In this document: piece by piece, positions 33,036 through 43,680 of the stretch
How the letters are laid out: each line of letters begins with the position of its first letter
How positions within the stretch are numbered: position 1 is the first letter of the stretch
From: Capsicum annuum
Lineage: Eukaryota; Streptophyta; Magnoliopsida; Solanales; Solanaceae
Assembly: GCF_002878395.1 (NCBI RefSeq)
Contig: NC_061111.1
Coordinates: forward strand, 28,864,356-28,928,355
Length of the DNA stretch: 64,000 bases
Direction: 5' to 3'
The notes under the pieces: model-generated
What the model saw: only the letters and a program-made list of their open reading frames with translations
What the model was told of the DNA's origin: nothing
Database searches by the model: none
Position numbers and translations under genes: made by a program

Positions 33036-33800
33036 ATGGCAACCATGAAGTATGATATTCCGTTATCGCAACACCAGATTCTCGTTATGATCGATTAAGA
33101 TACGGGTTGTGCTCGCGCAGATGAATTTAGATGATGCACTAGAAGGGTTTGATCACATGCCCTCGTTGTGGACAGATAATGATAAACGACGTAAGGATCG
33201 GAAGGCTCTATCATAGATCCACTTTCACTTATCCAATCAGATTCTACAGAATGTTTTGAAGGAGACCACTATCATTGCGTTGTGGTTGAAACTAGAATCT
33301 TTATGCATGACGAAGAGCCTAACAAGTAAGTTGCATCTCAAACAGCGAATTTATTCCCATCGTATATCTGAGGGTGCGTATTTGGAAGATCACTTATCTG
33401 TATTTAAAGAAATCATGCCTGATTTAGAGACTCTGCAGGTTTAGTACAATAAGGAAGATTTACGATTGATTTTGTTGTGCTCGCTGCCTGTATCATACAC
33501 GACCTTTAGGGATACGATTTTATATAGTCATGATACCCTGACCATAGATGAAGTCTATGATACGTTGTTCTCTAAGGAAAAGATAAAGCATCTTGTGAAT
33601 GGGTCGGAGACTTAAGGAGATGATCTCATTGTTCGAGGAAGGACTCGTGAGAGGAATTCTGGGGGTGATGATAGGTTTAGGTCCAAATATAGAAACAGAA
33701 ACAAAACCTATAATTAATGCAAGAAGAAGGGCCATACAAATTCGAGTGTTGGAAGCTACAGAATAGGGAGAAAAGAGAAGCTCGAAAATTGAAGAAAAAC
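33036..33800 (+). pseudogene. Copia-2 gag
   Basis: From the ATG at 33036 the translation gives the UBN2-type gag: ALEGFDHMPSLW, a stop near 33213, SNQILQNVLKET, LWLKLESLCMTKSL, LKQRIYSHRISEGAYLEDHL, and SLPVSYTTFRDTILY near 33485. A CKKKGHT piece near 33720 is the rest of the CCHC zinc knuckle. Several stops and frame changes are present. In a live element this protein packages RNA in virus-like particles. Confidence 0.75.
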
Positions 33801-35146
33801 TAACTAGAGAAGTCCGGTGAAGCCAGTTTTATAGAAGATGGCGGTAGTGATGGAGAACTCTTAGTAGTTTTTTATGGTAACTCCAAACCCTGTGAGGATT
33901 GGGATTCCTAATTCAACTTACACATTTCATATGTGTCATAATCGGGATTAGTTTACGATATATGAAACAGTCTCTAAAGGTGTTGTGTTGATGGAAAATA
34001 ACATACCTGGTAAGATAGCTAGTATTGGAACAATCAGGATCAAGATGTTTGATGGGGTTGTGAGGAGATATGGTAATGTGCGGTATATAGAGTACCCTTG
34101 ATTCGAACGGTTATAGGTACACTGGTAAAGGTGGAGTCTTGAAGGTTACTAAAGGTGTTCTTGTTGTGATAAAGGGACAGAGAAATTCTACAAATTTATA
34201 TGTTCGACAAGGCTCTACTGTTACAGGTGATGCAGCTATCTCTACCCCATCTCTATCAAAAAGTGATGTTGCTAAACTTTGGCATATGCGTCTGGGGAAT
34301 ATGAGTGAAAACAGAATGACTGAACTAAGCATGAGAGGACTTATTGATGGGCAGAGTATTACCAAATTAGAGTTTTGTGAGCACAGTATTTTCGGGAAGC
34401 AGAAGAGAGTCAGATTCACTAAAGGCATCCACTCAACTAAGGGCATACTTGATTACATTCATTCTAATCTTTGGGGTCCTGCTAGAGTACCTTCTAGAGG
34501 AGGCTCTAATTACTTGTTGACTATTATTGATGACTATTTCAGAAAAGTTTGGGTGCTCTTTCTAAAGCAAAAGAATGATGTGTTGCCTACTTTTAAGGAG
34601 TGAAAGACTATAATTGAAAAGAAAACAAAGAAGCAAGTAAAACATCTTTAAATCGATAATGGTTTAGAGTTTTGTTCTAATGAATTTAATGCTTTGTGCA
34701 AGTCAGAAGGAATTGTGAGGCACTTGACAGTTAGTCATACTCCGTAATAGAATGGTGTGGTCAAACGAATGAATAGGACTACAATAGAGAAGATATGTTG
34801 TATGCTCTCTAATGTTGGTTTACCCAAGTCTTTTTGGGCTGAAACTGCTTCCACGGCTTGTTTTTTTATTAACCGCTCTCCCTCAGTCACGATTGATTAA
34901 AAAGACTCCACAAGTGGTATGGTCTGGTACTCCTACTAGTTATTCTAATTTAAGGATATTTGGATGTCCTGCGTATGCTCATGTTGATAATGGAAAGTTG
35001 GAACTTAGATCTGTCAAGTGCTTATTTATGGTTTATAAGCCTGGTGTTAAAGGTTATAACCATTGGTGTCCAGAAAGTAGAAAGGTTATAATTAGTAGGG
35101 ATGTTGTGTTTGATGAAACTGCCATGCTTCGGGCTCCCTTCAATTA
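33801..35146 (+). pseudogene. Copia-2 protease and integrase region
   Basis: The protease part (33850-34130) is badly worn. From 34139 the reading is good: NSTNLYVRQGSTVTGDAA, LWHMRLGNMSENRMTELS, FGKQKRVRF and the integrase core LDYIHSNLWGP, followed by DNGLEFCSNEF and NGVVKRMNRT with stops between. The C-terminal FGCPAYAHVDNGKLELRS block follows near 34960. A glutamine codon before NGVV is now TAG. The expected CC of the integrase zinc finger reads CEHSIFGK, so the second Cys is lost. It is inactive. Confidence 0.8.
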
Positions 35147-36156
35147 GCAAAAGTCAAGCACCCATGTTGAATTGCAGATTGGAGCAGAGTCTACACCAGT
35201 GCCTACTTCTAAATCTAGCCCGGAGATATAGAGTGATACTATTTCTTCTTCACCACCAGTGGCGCCACAATATTTTATTGCTAAAGACAGGCTTAGAAGA
35301 GATATTAGACCTCCCTAGAAGTATGTTGAAGCTGATTTGGTTGCTTATACATTAAGTGTAGCAAAAGGTATTGATTTTGGTGAAGATCTTTCTTCTTACT
35401 CAGAGGTAGTTAGTTGTGATGATTTCAGCCGATGGATGATTGCTATGCAGGAGGAGATGGAATCACTTTATAAGAATGGCACATGGGATCTAGTGAGATT
35501 GCCTAAAGATAAAAAGGATGTCCGGTTCTAGTGGGTATTCAAAAAGAAAGAAGGAACATCGGTAGTTGAAGATGCTAGGTACAAAGCAAGACTAGTTGCT
35601 AATGGTTACAGTAAGGTTCCAGGTATTGACTTTACAGATGTGTTTTCTCCAGCTGTAAAGCATACTTCGATTCGAGCATTGCTTGGTATTGTGGCCATGC
35701 ATAATCTTGAGCTTGAGCAGTTGGATGTCAAAACTTCATTCTTACATGGAGAACTTGAAAAGGACATCTATATACAGCAACCAGAGAGCTTTATAGTCTC
35801 ACGAAAGGAGGACTATGTATGTTTACTAAACAAGTCTCTTTATGGCTTAAAGCAGTCGCCCAGGCAATAGTATAAGAGGTTTGACTCTTTTATGACCTCT
35901 CATATATTTTAGAGGAACAGCTATGATAGTTGTGACTACTTCAAGGAGGTAAGTGATGGTTCATTCGTGTATCTTCTCTTATATGTTGATGATATGTTGA
36001 TTGCAGCAAAGGATATGAGAGAGATAATAAAAGTCAAAGCCCAAATAAGTAAGGAGTTTGATATGAAGGATCTAGGAGTAGCAAATAAGATTCTTAGCAT
36101 GGAGATTCTGAGGGATAGAAAAAATTTTAAGTTATACTTGAGCCAGAAAAGATATA
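35147..36156 (+). pseudogene. Copia-2 reverse transcriptase
   Basis: From 35337 the frame reads SRWMIAMQEEMESLYKNGTW, stops at 35529, then continues with DARYKARLVANGYSK, FSPAVKHTSIRALLGIVA, LDVKTSFLHGELEKDIYI and LLNKSLYGLKQSPRQ. After stops near 35869 and 35911 the catalytic box is intact as LLYVDDMLIA, followed by KEFDMKDLG. The frame is broken at 36157 by a Stowaway MITE and resumes with EKVLHRF at 36403. Stops prevent function, although the active site is preserved. Confidence 0.85.
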
Positions 36157-36400
36157 CTCCCTCTGTTTCAAAAAGAATGACCTACTTTGAGTTAGCATAA
36201 AGTTTAAGAAAATAAAGAAGACTTTTAAATTTTGTGGCCTTAAATTAAAGTTGTGTCAAATGTAACAAATGTCGTTTAATCTTGTGGTCATATACATGTC
36301 ATGTGGAAAGTTAAAATAAAAGTATTGCCAAAAAAAAGGGGTCATTCTTTTTTAAATTGACTAAAAAGAAAAGTAGGTCATTTTTTTTAAATGGAGGGAG
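36157..36400. mobile_element. Stowaway-type MITE (Tc1/mariner)
   Basis: The element starts CTCCCTCTGTTTC and ends AATGGAGGGAG, an inverted pair, and is flanked by TA on both sides (36155-36156 and 36401-36402). Removing it with one TA restores an uninterrupted copia frame (KRY-I-EKVLHRF). Length is 244 bp with no coding capacity. Confidence 0.95.
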
Positions 36401-36402
36401 TA

Positions 36403-36845
36403 TTGAAAAAGTGCTTCACAGGTTCAGTATGCAAAATACCAAACCTATTAGTGCTTCATTAGCAGCTCACTTCAAACTCTCGGCCACTTTATCTCCAAAG
36501 ACAGATGATGAGCGTGACTATATGTCTCGAGTTCCATACTCTAGTGTCGTCGGGTCTCTTATGTATATGATGGTGTGTTCCCGACCAGAATTATTCAATG
36601 TTGTCAGTGCAGTTAGCGATACATGGCAAATCCTAGCAAAGAACATTGGAAAGCAGTTCAGTGAATTTTCAGATACTTGCATGGATCTGTTGATGTTTGT
36701 TTACAGTTTGGGTGAAATAGAGATGGAGTAATCGGGTATATTGATTTTGATTATGCAGGAGACCATGATAAAAGGAGGTCCCTTACAGGCTATGTTTTCA
36801 CCGTTGGTGGTTGTGCCTTATTTCTGCCGATTTATAATAGAATAG
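36403..36845 (+). pseudogene. Copia-2 RNase H, truncated, fused to LTR end
   Basis: The frame continues with NTKPISASLAAHFKL, DYMSRVPYSSVVGSLMY and CSRPELFNVVSAVS, then a frameshift and [19 protein letters not shown] near 36741. After VGGCA (36818) it jumps into TTATTTCTGCCGATTTATAA, which is the end of this element's LTR (compare 32985-33003). A deletion therefore removed the catalytic end of RNase H and almost all of the 3' LTR. Confidence 0.7.
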
Positions 36846-37194
36846 ATGTAATTCTTGTATTGAATTCTTGTTATTTCTAAAATGATGAAGGTGCATGTAT
36901 ATATACGCACGGGGCTACAATTAACAAGTAGTCAGTTACGAATTAACTAGTCTAAACTACTTTAACTAATTTTGTGAAGTAGGGACACGACTAAGCTACC
37001 CCTGCTTCCTTATTTATTTCAACAAAAAGGCATTCCGGTGCACTAAGCTTTCGCTATGTGCGAGATGGGAGAAGCAGGGAACCCATTCCAGATTAATAGG
37101 TACCGTATCAAATCCTCTATTAATTACCATTTCTGGGTAAATTTTTTCCTACTTAGCTTCCTGCCAAGTCTCTCTCTATCCATGTTGTTCTATC
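36846..37194. other. No gene recognised
   Basis: AT-rich DNA after the copia-2 end. Nothing supported. Confidence 0.4.
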
Positions 37195-37790
37195 AATTTG
37201 CTAGGTAACTTTGCAATTTGGCTTTTACAATTTTTTTTGTTTGTTTAGACTGGCTACTTATATATAAATAATTAAAACAATAACATGGCATTTTTATTAG
37301 TATCAGAATTATAACAACTCTGGAGGATACCGCTTCACCAAAGAGCCCCCTTTTGGCACCCTCCCAGCGTTTCATCAAGGAGTTGTATTCAAGGATGATA
37401 TTATTATATGGTAAATAGTCCTTTATGATCATAGAAATAACATTAGTCGAATCAGTATTGATTTCCAGCGGTAGAAAGTACATAGCCTTTGCAAGCTTTA
37501 GCCCATGAAGAATGGCTAAAAGTTCTGCCTGATTAGCGGTAGTGTGTGCGCAAGTTTTAATGAATCCAAACATCCACCTGCCCTCATGATCCCTTATTAC
37601 TCTCCTCCAATGCCTCCTCCCCCTGGTTTTTGGATAGCAAAGCCATTTGCATTGAGCTTGTAATAAGTAGGTGATCTTTCTCTCCTCCAGCGATCATGAG
37701 ATGGTATATTCAGTTGCACAAGCAATATTGATATGATCAACATGAGTGTGATGCTTGTTCTTATTGAAGATGTTATCGATCTTTTCAACT
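37195..37790 (-). pseudogene. RNase H-like domain fragment (LINE or related)
   Basis: On the minus strand YYKLNANGFAIQKPGGGGIG is followed, after a two-base insertion near 37597, by the RNase H core with GFIKTCAHTTANQAELLAIL, HGLKLAK and LEINTDSTNVISMI. This is the RVT_3-type RNase H found at the C-terminus of plant LINEs and in many isolated plant copies. The catalytic Asp-Glu-Asp pattern looks mostly kept, although the first Asp reads Asn. No reverse transcriptase is next to it. It could be a LINE remnant or a separate RNase H-like gene copy. Confidence 0.65.
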
Positions 37791-38416
37791 AATCCCGTCA
37801 TTATATCATTACTTCTATAGAAAACTTTCGGTCATTAAGTACTAATAAATTAATCATGTGGTTAAGTAAATGGTCTTTTAACGTCTAGCTGCAAATTGAA
37901 TTAGTGGCCCCTTCATAAATGTTGTACGAGTAATGTTCACGAGGCGTGCTGTCTACTAGAAGTAATTATCTAGTCATTTGAATACTTAAAAAGTTTTAAA
38001 TTGATTGTTACTGACAATTTAAAGAGAGTATCTATATATTTTGTGTATATATATCTAACAAACTAATTTCATGTTGGTCAATAATCCAAGAAATCACCTT
38101 CATGAATTATGTGCAAGTCCTATATATTTTCTGTATTTTGAAGATCATGACATCCAAATTATGCATGAATTGAAGAGTAACTCACGCAAGTCACCAAGAG
38201 GAATTGTCTCACAAAGTTTCAAAAGTTGCAACTTTACAGAAAATGACAAAAATAATCCCTTATGATTAGGGATAGGTTGAAAGTAGTACTTCAATATACT
38301 CTTGAACAGTTAGTTTTTGGCTCCATGAGCTCCATCTCGTCTGTGCGTTGTCTTTATCTATTGTTCATCTTTGACCTGAAAATTTACGAGATGCTATTTT
38401 TTCCACAAAGTGTAGC
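37791..38416. other. No gene recognised
   Basis: AT-rich. Short open frames at 38071-38456 have no family features. Confidence 0.4.
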
Positions 38417-38760
38417 TGTTACAGTGCTCAAAATTAAAGAAGAAAGGAAACCCTAAAGAGCAATTAATCAAATTACCCTTGAACAGATTTCACAATTAAT
38501 CAGCTAAAACTGATTAGAGAGAGAAAGAAGAAGATTCTATAGATTTTCATTGCCCAAGAATGAATTACAACTTGTTAATCCACCAAGTTAGTTATAACTA
38601 ACTTGGGAACCAACTGACAAGTGGACTGGTGCATGTGCCATTCACGTGACTAACTACTTAACAGCTGAAAATTTAAAAGCAACAGTATTAATGGATACAA
38701 GAGTAAAAGGAACTAAAAGAAATTGAATTATCTAATTGGGACTTAGTTGGGATCATAACA
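38417..38760 (-). repeat. Gypsy-1 3' LTR
   Basis: 344 bp with TG..CA ends, nearly the same as 53379-53746. Compared with that copy it lacks 28 bp (CTCTATATAACCGACTC and neighbours), between short CCA repeats. Confidence 0.92.
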
Positions 38761-38776
38761 AATACTCCCCCCATGA
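38761..38776 (-). promoter_or_regulatory. Gypsy-1 polypurine tract
   Basis: On the minus strand CATGGGGGGAGTATT stands directly before the LTR start TGTTATGATCC, the expected place and composition for plus-strand priming. Confidence 0.8.
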
Positions 38777-39472
38777 AAACATCCTTGTCCTCAAGGATGG
38801 AAAGAAGGAAATTTGAGTTAAAAGTCTTACAAATCTTCCCATGTGCTATCATCAGAGCTAGTGTTAAACCATTAGACAAGAACCTGTGTGATAGCCTTAA
38901 CCTTCTTTGGTGCTTTTCTCCTATCCAAAATGGCTTCCGGAGCGAGCAAGACATGACCATGCTCTGTGTGATATTCATGCAATATAGGAAACACTTGCTG
39001 AGATCCAATCTTCCTCTTGAGCAAGGAAATATGGAAGGTTGGATGGATCTTAGAGTGAGCAGGCAGTGCAAATGCATAAGACACAGTTCCAATCTTCTTA
39101 ATAATCTGAAATGGTTCATAAAACTTAGCTGCTAGCTTTTGAAAGGTATGATTCTTAAGGGACAATTGTCTGTAGGGTCGCAGCTTCACATATACCTAAT
39201 CACGAACATCATAGAATCTGTCAGTTCTTCCCTTATCAGCATGGGACTTCATTCTAGTTTGAGCTATGGTCAAATGAGCCTTGACAGACCTGAGAGTAGC
39301 TTTTCTCGCTTGCAAACTCCTGTCTACTAGATCAATTTGTGAATCAAAGGCCATGTAGGGCAGCAGAGGGGTGGGGGTTGTCCATAAACCACTTCATATG
39401 GAGTCATCTTAATAGCAGAATGATAAGAGGTATCATACCACCACTCAACTAAAGCCAACTACAGAGTTCATT
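38777..39472 (-). pseudogene. Gypsy-1 integrase C-terminal part and chromodomain
   Basis: On the minus strand the frame after the nested element reads LALVEWWYDTSYHSAIKMTP and YEVVYGQPPP, then a stretch with YVKLRPYRQLSLK, AAKFYEPFQIIKKIG and HPTFHISLLKRKIG. It ends with VLVKWFNTSSDDSTWEDL near 38860, a chromodomain-like segment typical of chromoviruses. The same protein's N-terminal half is at 49459-50200. Stops occur, for example in the nested-element junction and near the C-terminus. Confidence 0.82.
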
Positions 39473-40895
39473 CCTAATGTAACGCCCCGAGAGTACACCC
39501 TGGGAGTCACACAGTGCTTACAGTCCCAAGAGACCACAATCTAACCCATGAGCTGGTACCTGCTTTGAACACTGAGTAAAACTGATAACAAAAGATCATA
39601 TGCGGAATTTAACTGAGGAATGCCATAAGGTTTTAAATCGTAGTTCTAACAATATCTGTAAAACAATACTAATAATACTGAATAAAATATCTGACAACGA
39701 CAATAGAAAAAAAACTGATGACTGACTAACTGTCTGTACTACTCTGAAAAGCCTCTACTAACTGACTATGGAGCTGATGGAATAAGCCCCCAACTAACTC
39801 CGACTAACTACTAAACTGAAAGCATGAAAATAATATAGCCTATCCTCAAAATATGAGGACTCACCACTGCTATGTCTGATAATCTGGAAGGTCTATGCGC
39901 GATCCAAAAATTGAGCGTTCGGACCTATGATATGATACATTATAGCGCAAGAAAAGAGTATGCGATCAGTACTTTGAATGTACTGGTATGCTAAATAAAG
40001 TAGACTAATATGCACACTTTCATGAATATGAATAATAACTGTCTAAATATATATATATATATAACATGATGTACTGAATAGAGTGTATGAAATCGGTAGA
40101 TACTAAGGATACATGAAATCTATAAATACTAGGGATGCATGACTAAGCATAAAACATCTTTTGAATATAATCTAAAATCTGAAATACTGAATACCGATAA
40201 CTAAAAAACTAATAGACTATGTGCTATGGTCAAGCAAGACTGAACTGAATTCTGAACTAAGTACTGAAACTGAAACTGTGGGAGATATCATCTAACTGAC
40301 ATGCCCCGCTCTGAGCTGATTGGGGTCTAACCTGTGACCCTAGTTGGAAGGGTGCTAGTACCGTTTTACGTGTACTAACAATAGCTGTATCAACCCTATA
40401 CTAACAGGAAGACATCTTGTTAACCCTAAACTAACAGAAAGACTCATGAGATATGTGTCAACCCTAAACTAGTAGGAAGACATCTCAAACCTACGCTGGC
40501 TACGTAATTTGTTAACTCGAGAATTGCTACTAAGGGTCAAACCCTATACTAATAGGAATGCCCTCATCCCTAGATTCGCTCGATGTTAAATCCTACTCCC
40601 AGATGAATTGACACTGTTTACGGGATTGAACTAGGCTTAACAAGACAAGTAACTGATCATGAAGGCTAACTGAGTGGTAATGCTCATGATTTAGCTAAAC
40701 TATTCTGAAGATACTCAGACTAAGTAAACAGCTAAGTTTTTGGGTATTCATAACCCCCAGGACTCGATAACAATAATAATAGGACCACTTGAAAGCTTTG
40801 AAACCATGGAAGGAAATCATTGTTCACAATTATTCACAAGCATTTCATCAAGCACATGGGGACTAAGACTTTAACATGGGAATACTTTATAAATA

Positions 40896-42379
40896 GGCAG
40901 AATACATATACAAACCCCTCAACTATTCGATTTTTTCCGTATAGGTACCTCAATTATGTCATGTACCTATTGAACTCTTTACTCCTTCACAAAACGTTTC
41001 AATAAGGCACAATTGCTGATATGACATTGATGTGGTATAGTGCGTGCACTACACTCAATTTAAGAGCGTGAAAAAATAAATTTTAAATTTTTACTTAAAT
41101 CTCTTTATCTTTTTTATTTTTCCTTAATTCTCTCCTTTCTCGTGATTTTTTTATTTTTAAAATATAATTTCTCCCCTTTTTCTTCTTTATAAACTCAACT
41201 ATTCTACTGTTCTTCTTCTTCATTTCCCTTTTTCATCTTTCTCTCCTTTTTCTCCCTTTCACCATTTACTACCTCTTCACTACCATATATTTATAGTCTA
41301 CCTTCATCTAATAACCTAATAGATCTCTTACACAATGCAAATTTAAACTAAACTCACTGAATTGTGTGTCGGCCTATGCTAGACTTGTGCGCTTGAGAAA
41401 AAGGATTTAATGGGTTCTAGATTCCCATCTCACCAGCTCAGCAATGGCCTTTACGTCTCAGGCCGCCCTGAGAAGCCCAAAGAAAAAATCCCAACGATAA
41501 CCTCTGCCCCCATCCTTATATTGGTGGCAACATTAAAAAGTCAGGAGAACTTGGGAAAATATTTGATATCCCTCTGATGGATCCAAAACCAGGAATTTAT
41601 GGGATTTACCTGAATAAGAGTTGAGTGGATGATCCGACTAATTAGGGGTTTGGGGTATAGTTGATGTTTGAATTTTTGGATTTTTTTTTGCTTTTGATTA
41701 GATTAGTTTTTGCTGCTTCGAGGAAATTTTGTATTTTACTCTTGAGTCTGTAAATTCTTCAGTTTTTGGATGCCCTTTTGCTTATTGTTTTTTATGTTTT
41801 GCGAATTCAAGACGGGTGTTTTTCTCTTTGTAGCACCTTTACTTTCTTAAAAGGAAAAAAGAAACTATTTTTAAAGTTGGGATACTAAAAGATTGAGCTC
41901 AAGGGTGTATAAATCCATCATTTGAATTGATGTAATGCGGGTTTCATGTCGCATAATCTTTTATAAAGATATGCTTAAATATAAGGTATACTGAGAACTA
42001 AAGAGCCAATTGTGAAGAATAAAAGGAAAATGGAGTCTGTGTGTTTGGAAGGGAAGAGAGGGGGGGAGAGGGAGGATGGGGTAGGCTGCAGTGGTGGGGG
42101 TTGTATTAATGATTTTAAAAAAAAATAGATTTAATTATATTAGAAAATTATTTTTATAATTATTTTAAGTTAAATGTCACGTGTCGTTATTTAATTTGTC
42201 ACTTTGCCACATCATTAGCATGTGTATTACACGTATTTTATATTTTTTATCACATCAGCAGATTGTGCTTAATTGAATCCATTTGTGAAGGAGTAAAGGG
42301 TTCAATAGGTACATGGCCTAATTGAGGTGCCTAAACAGAAAAATTCAGATAGTTGAGGGGCTTGTATATGTATTCAGTC
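40896..42379. mobile_element. Mutator-type non-autonomous element with a captured gene fragment (Pack-MULE-like)
   Basis: The LTR sequence is interrupted exactly between two copies of TTATAAATA (40887-40895 and 42380-42388), a nine-base duplication. The ends form inverted repeats of about 80 bp: GGCAGAATACATATAC and AACCCCTCAACTAT at the left against GACTGAATACATATAC and AGCCCCTCAACTAT at the right, both reaching CATGTACCTATTGAAC. The 46781-49453 copy lacks the insertion, giving a clean empty site. The interior has no transposase but a piece of host-like coding sequence. Confidence 0.93.
41410..41628 (+). pseudogene. Captured 5' coding fragment of a host gene
   Basis: An ATG at 41410 opens MGSRFPSHQLSNGLYVSG, and in the next frame, after a small shift near 41520, GGNIKKSGELGKIFDIP follows. 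From memory these resemble the N-terminus of a conserved plant protein annotated as a calcium-ion-binding-like protein (Arabidopsis At4g12700/At2g04280 group). After about 41628 the sequence becomes intron-like (T-rich, no frame). I infer that exon 1 with part of intron 1 was captured by the element. The family name needs a search; the coding character and frameshift are seen directly. Confidence 0.55.
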
Positions 42380-43086
42380 TTATAAATATGAAAAGATCGC
42401 ACAATCACATGACCAAATCATAAACTGAGGGTTTTATTCTGAATTCACTTGAACATGATATGAAAACCATAATATTTAAAACATACTAAAGCTTTAGGGA
42501 CATATTAAGTAGTCATTGTTCAACATCCTTTCATCTAGGCATTTTATCAAACACTTGATATTCATTGTGTAAGTTAAGCGTAGGAATAATATAAAGCTTG
42601 TAGTAATAGCATGATTTTGATACTAAATCACCAATTAAGGTTTTAAATCAGCGAACAACGTCATTCACACGTGTAGGGTTTAATAAAAAAATAATTTGTG
42701 TAGACATGATATCAAATTTGAAATTCATGAAAGTTCATGGACATAATTCATGAAACATGTCAAGATCATACTTTTAAAACTTAAAAATAGATTCTTGGAC
42801 TCCATGGGTGAAAGGGACCCATGGATGAACATCTAACATACCTGAATAGTTGAATTTTTTAAGTTTCTTGGTAATTTTTTTGAGAATTGAACTTGAATCT
42901 TGAAGGCTAGGGCTTTCTATTTGAGAGAGAATGCTCTTTAATTGAGAGAAATTGAATAAAGTAATAACAAATTAGGCTATTAGGGCTTTAATCCCGTGTT
43001 TGGACTGATTGGGGTCGTGAAAGAAGACTAAACTACCCCTGAAATAAATTAAATTTTTGTCACTAAAAAATCTCAATTTTGGCCAT

Positions 43087-43325
43087 CACCGCGATGCGGT
43101 GCCATTGCGGTGAGCCACTAGAATTTTACAGTAGGTATAGTCTAAGGACGAGTGAGAAATTGCACTTTGGCGCGACGCGGTGCTATCGTGTTGTGTCACT
43201 GAAAAAGGACGAGTGTGAACTGCCACTTCTCTGCGATGCGATGCTTATCGCGATGCTTCACTGGAAACTGACGAGTGCCATTTGTCTTGTCATCGTGATG
43301 TGGTACAATCGCGTTGGGCTACTGC
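43087..43325. repeat. GC-rich degenerate tandem repeat in the 3' LTR
   Basis: Four related units begin CCGCGATGCGGTGCC, GCGCGACGCGGTGCT, TGCGATGCGATGCTT and ATCGTGATGTGGTAC, each ending in a CACTG or CTACTG piece, with steps of about 80, 62 and 62 bp. The same units are in the other LTR at about 48882-49120. Confidence 0.75.
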
Positions 43326-43660
43326 CTGAAACTAAAATCACCATAACTTCTTACCCGGTTATCAGATTAAGGAAAAATTGGTATCGTTGGGAAGCTGATT
43401 GAATTTTCTACACTTTGGTGAGTCTTAAAGTAGAAAATTCTAAGTAGATCAAAAGATATTCTCATTTGAAATTAACTAAGGCAACATTCTTATCAAAAAC
43501 TCAATTGGTAAGGGATATTTTGATTCGTCTAATAGCTGGGAGTTATTTGAGGCCTTAATATACATCAAACCCACTCATAAAACTAACAAAGAACTATAAT
43601 TTATTTCTCATGAGCTCGAAGCATGGTTCTAATATTGATCTGGATTTTTGAGGTATTACA

Positions 43661-43680
43661 ATATCTCTCCCTTGGGAACA
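43661..43680 (-). promoter_or_regulatory. Gag-only element polypurine tract
   Basis: On the minus strand AAGGGAGAGATAT stands directly before the LTR start TGTAATACC. The position and purine content fit. Confidence 0.65.

Larger units (their letters stand above)
32625..36845 (+). mobile_element. Copia-2, Tnt1/Tork-like Ty1/copia element with deleted 3' end
   Basis: A 381-bp 5' LTR is followed by gag, protease/integrase, reverse transcriptase and RNase H in copia order. The RNase H frame breaks off near 36818 and joins the last 25 bp or so of the LTR sequence, so most of the 3' LTR and the end of pol are gone. Many stops are present. The domain sequences resemble the Tnt1/Tork group. Confidence 0.85.
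39478..43660 (-). repeat. Gag-only element, 3' LTR, with inserted MULE
   Basis: It matches 46781-49453 over its whole length apart from a 1484-bp insertion and a 9-bp duplication at 40896-42388. Without them it is about 2690 bp. The ends are TGTAACGCC and GGTATTACA on the plus strand. Confidence 0.92.

Noticed and set aside
38071..38456. Two short frames next to the gypsy-1 LTR
   Set aside because: No motif; the second runs into the LTR.
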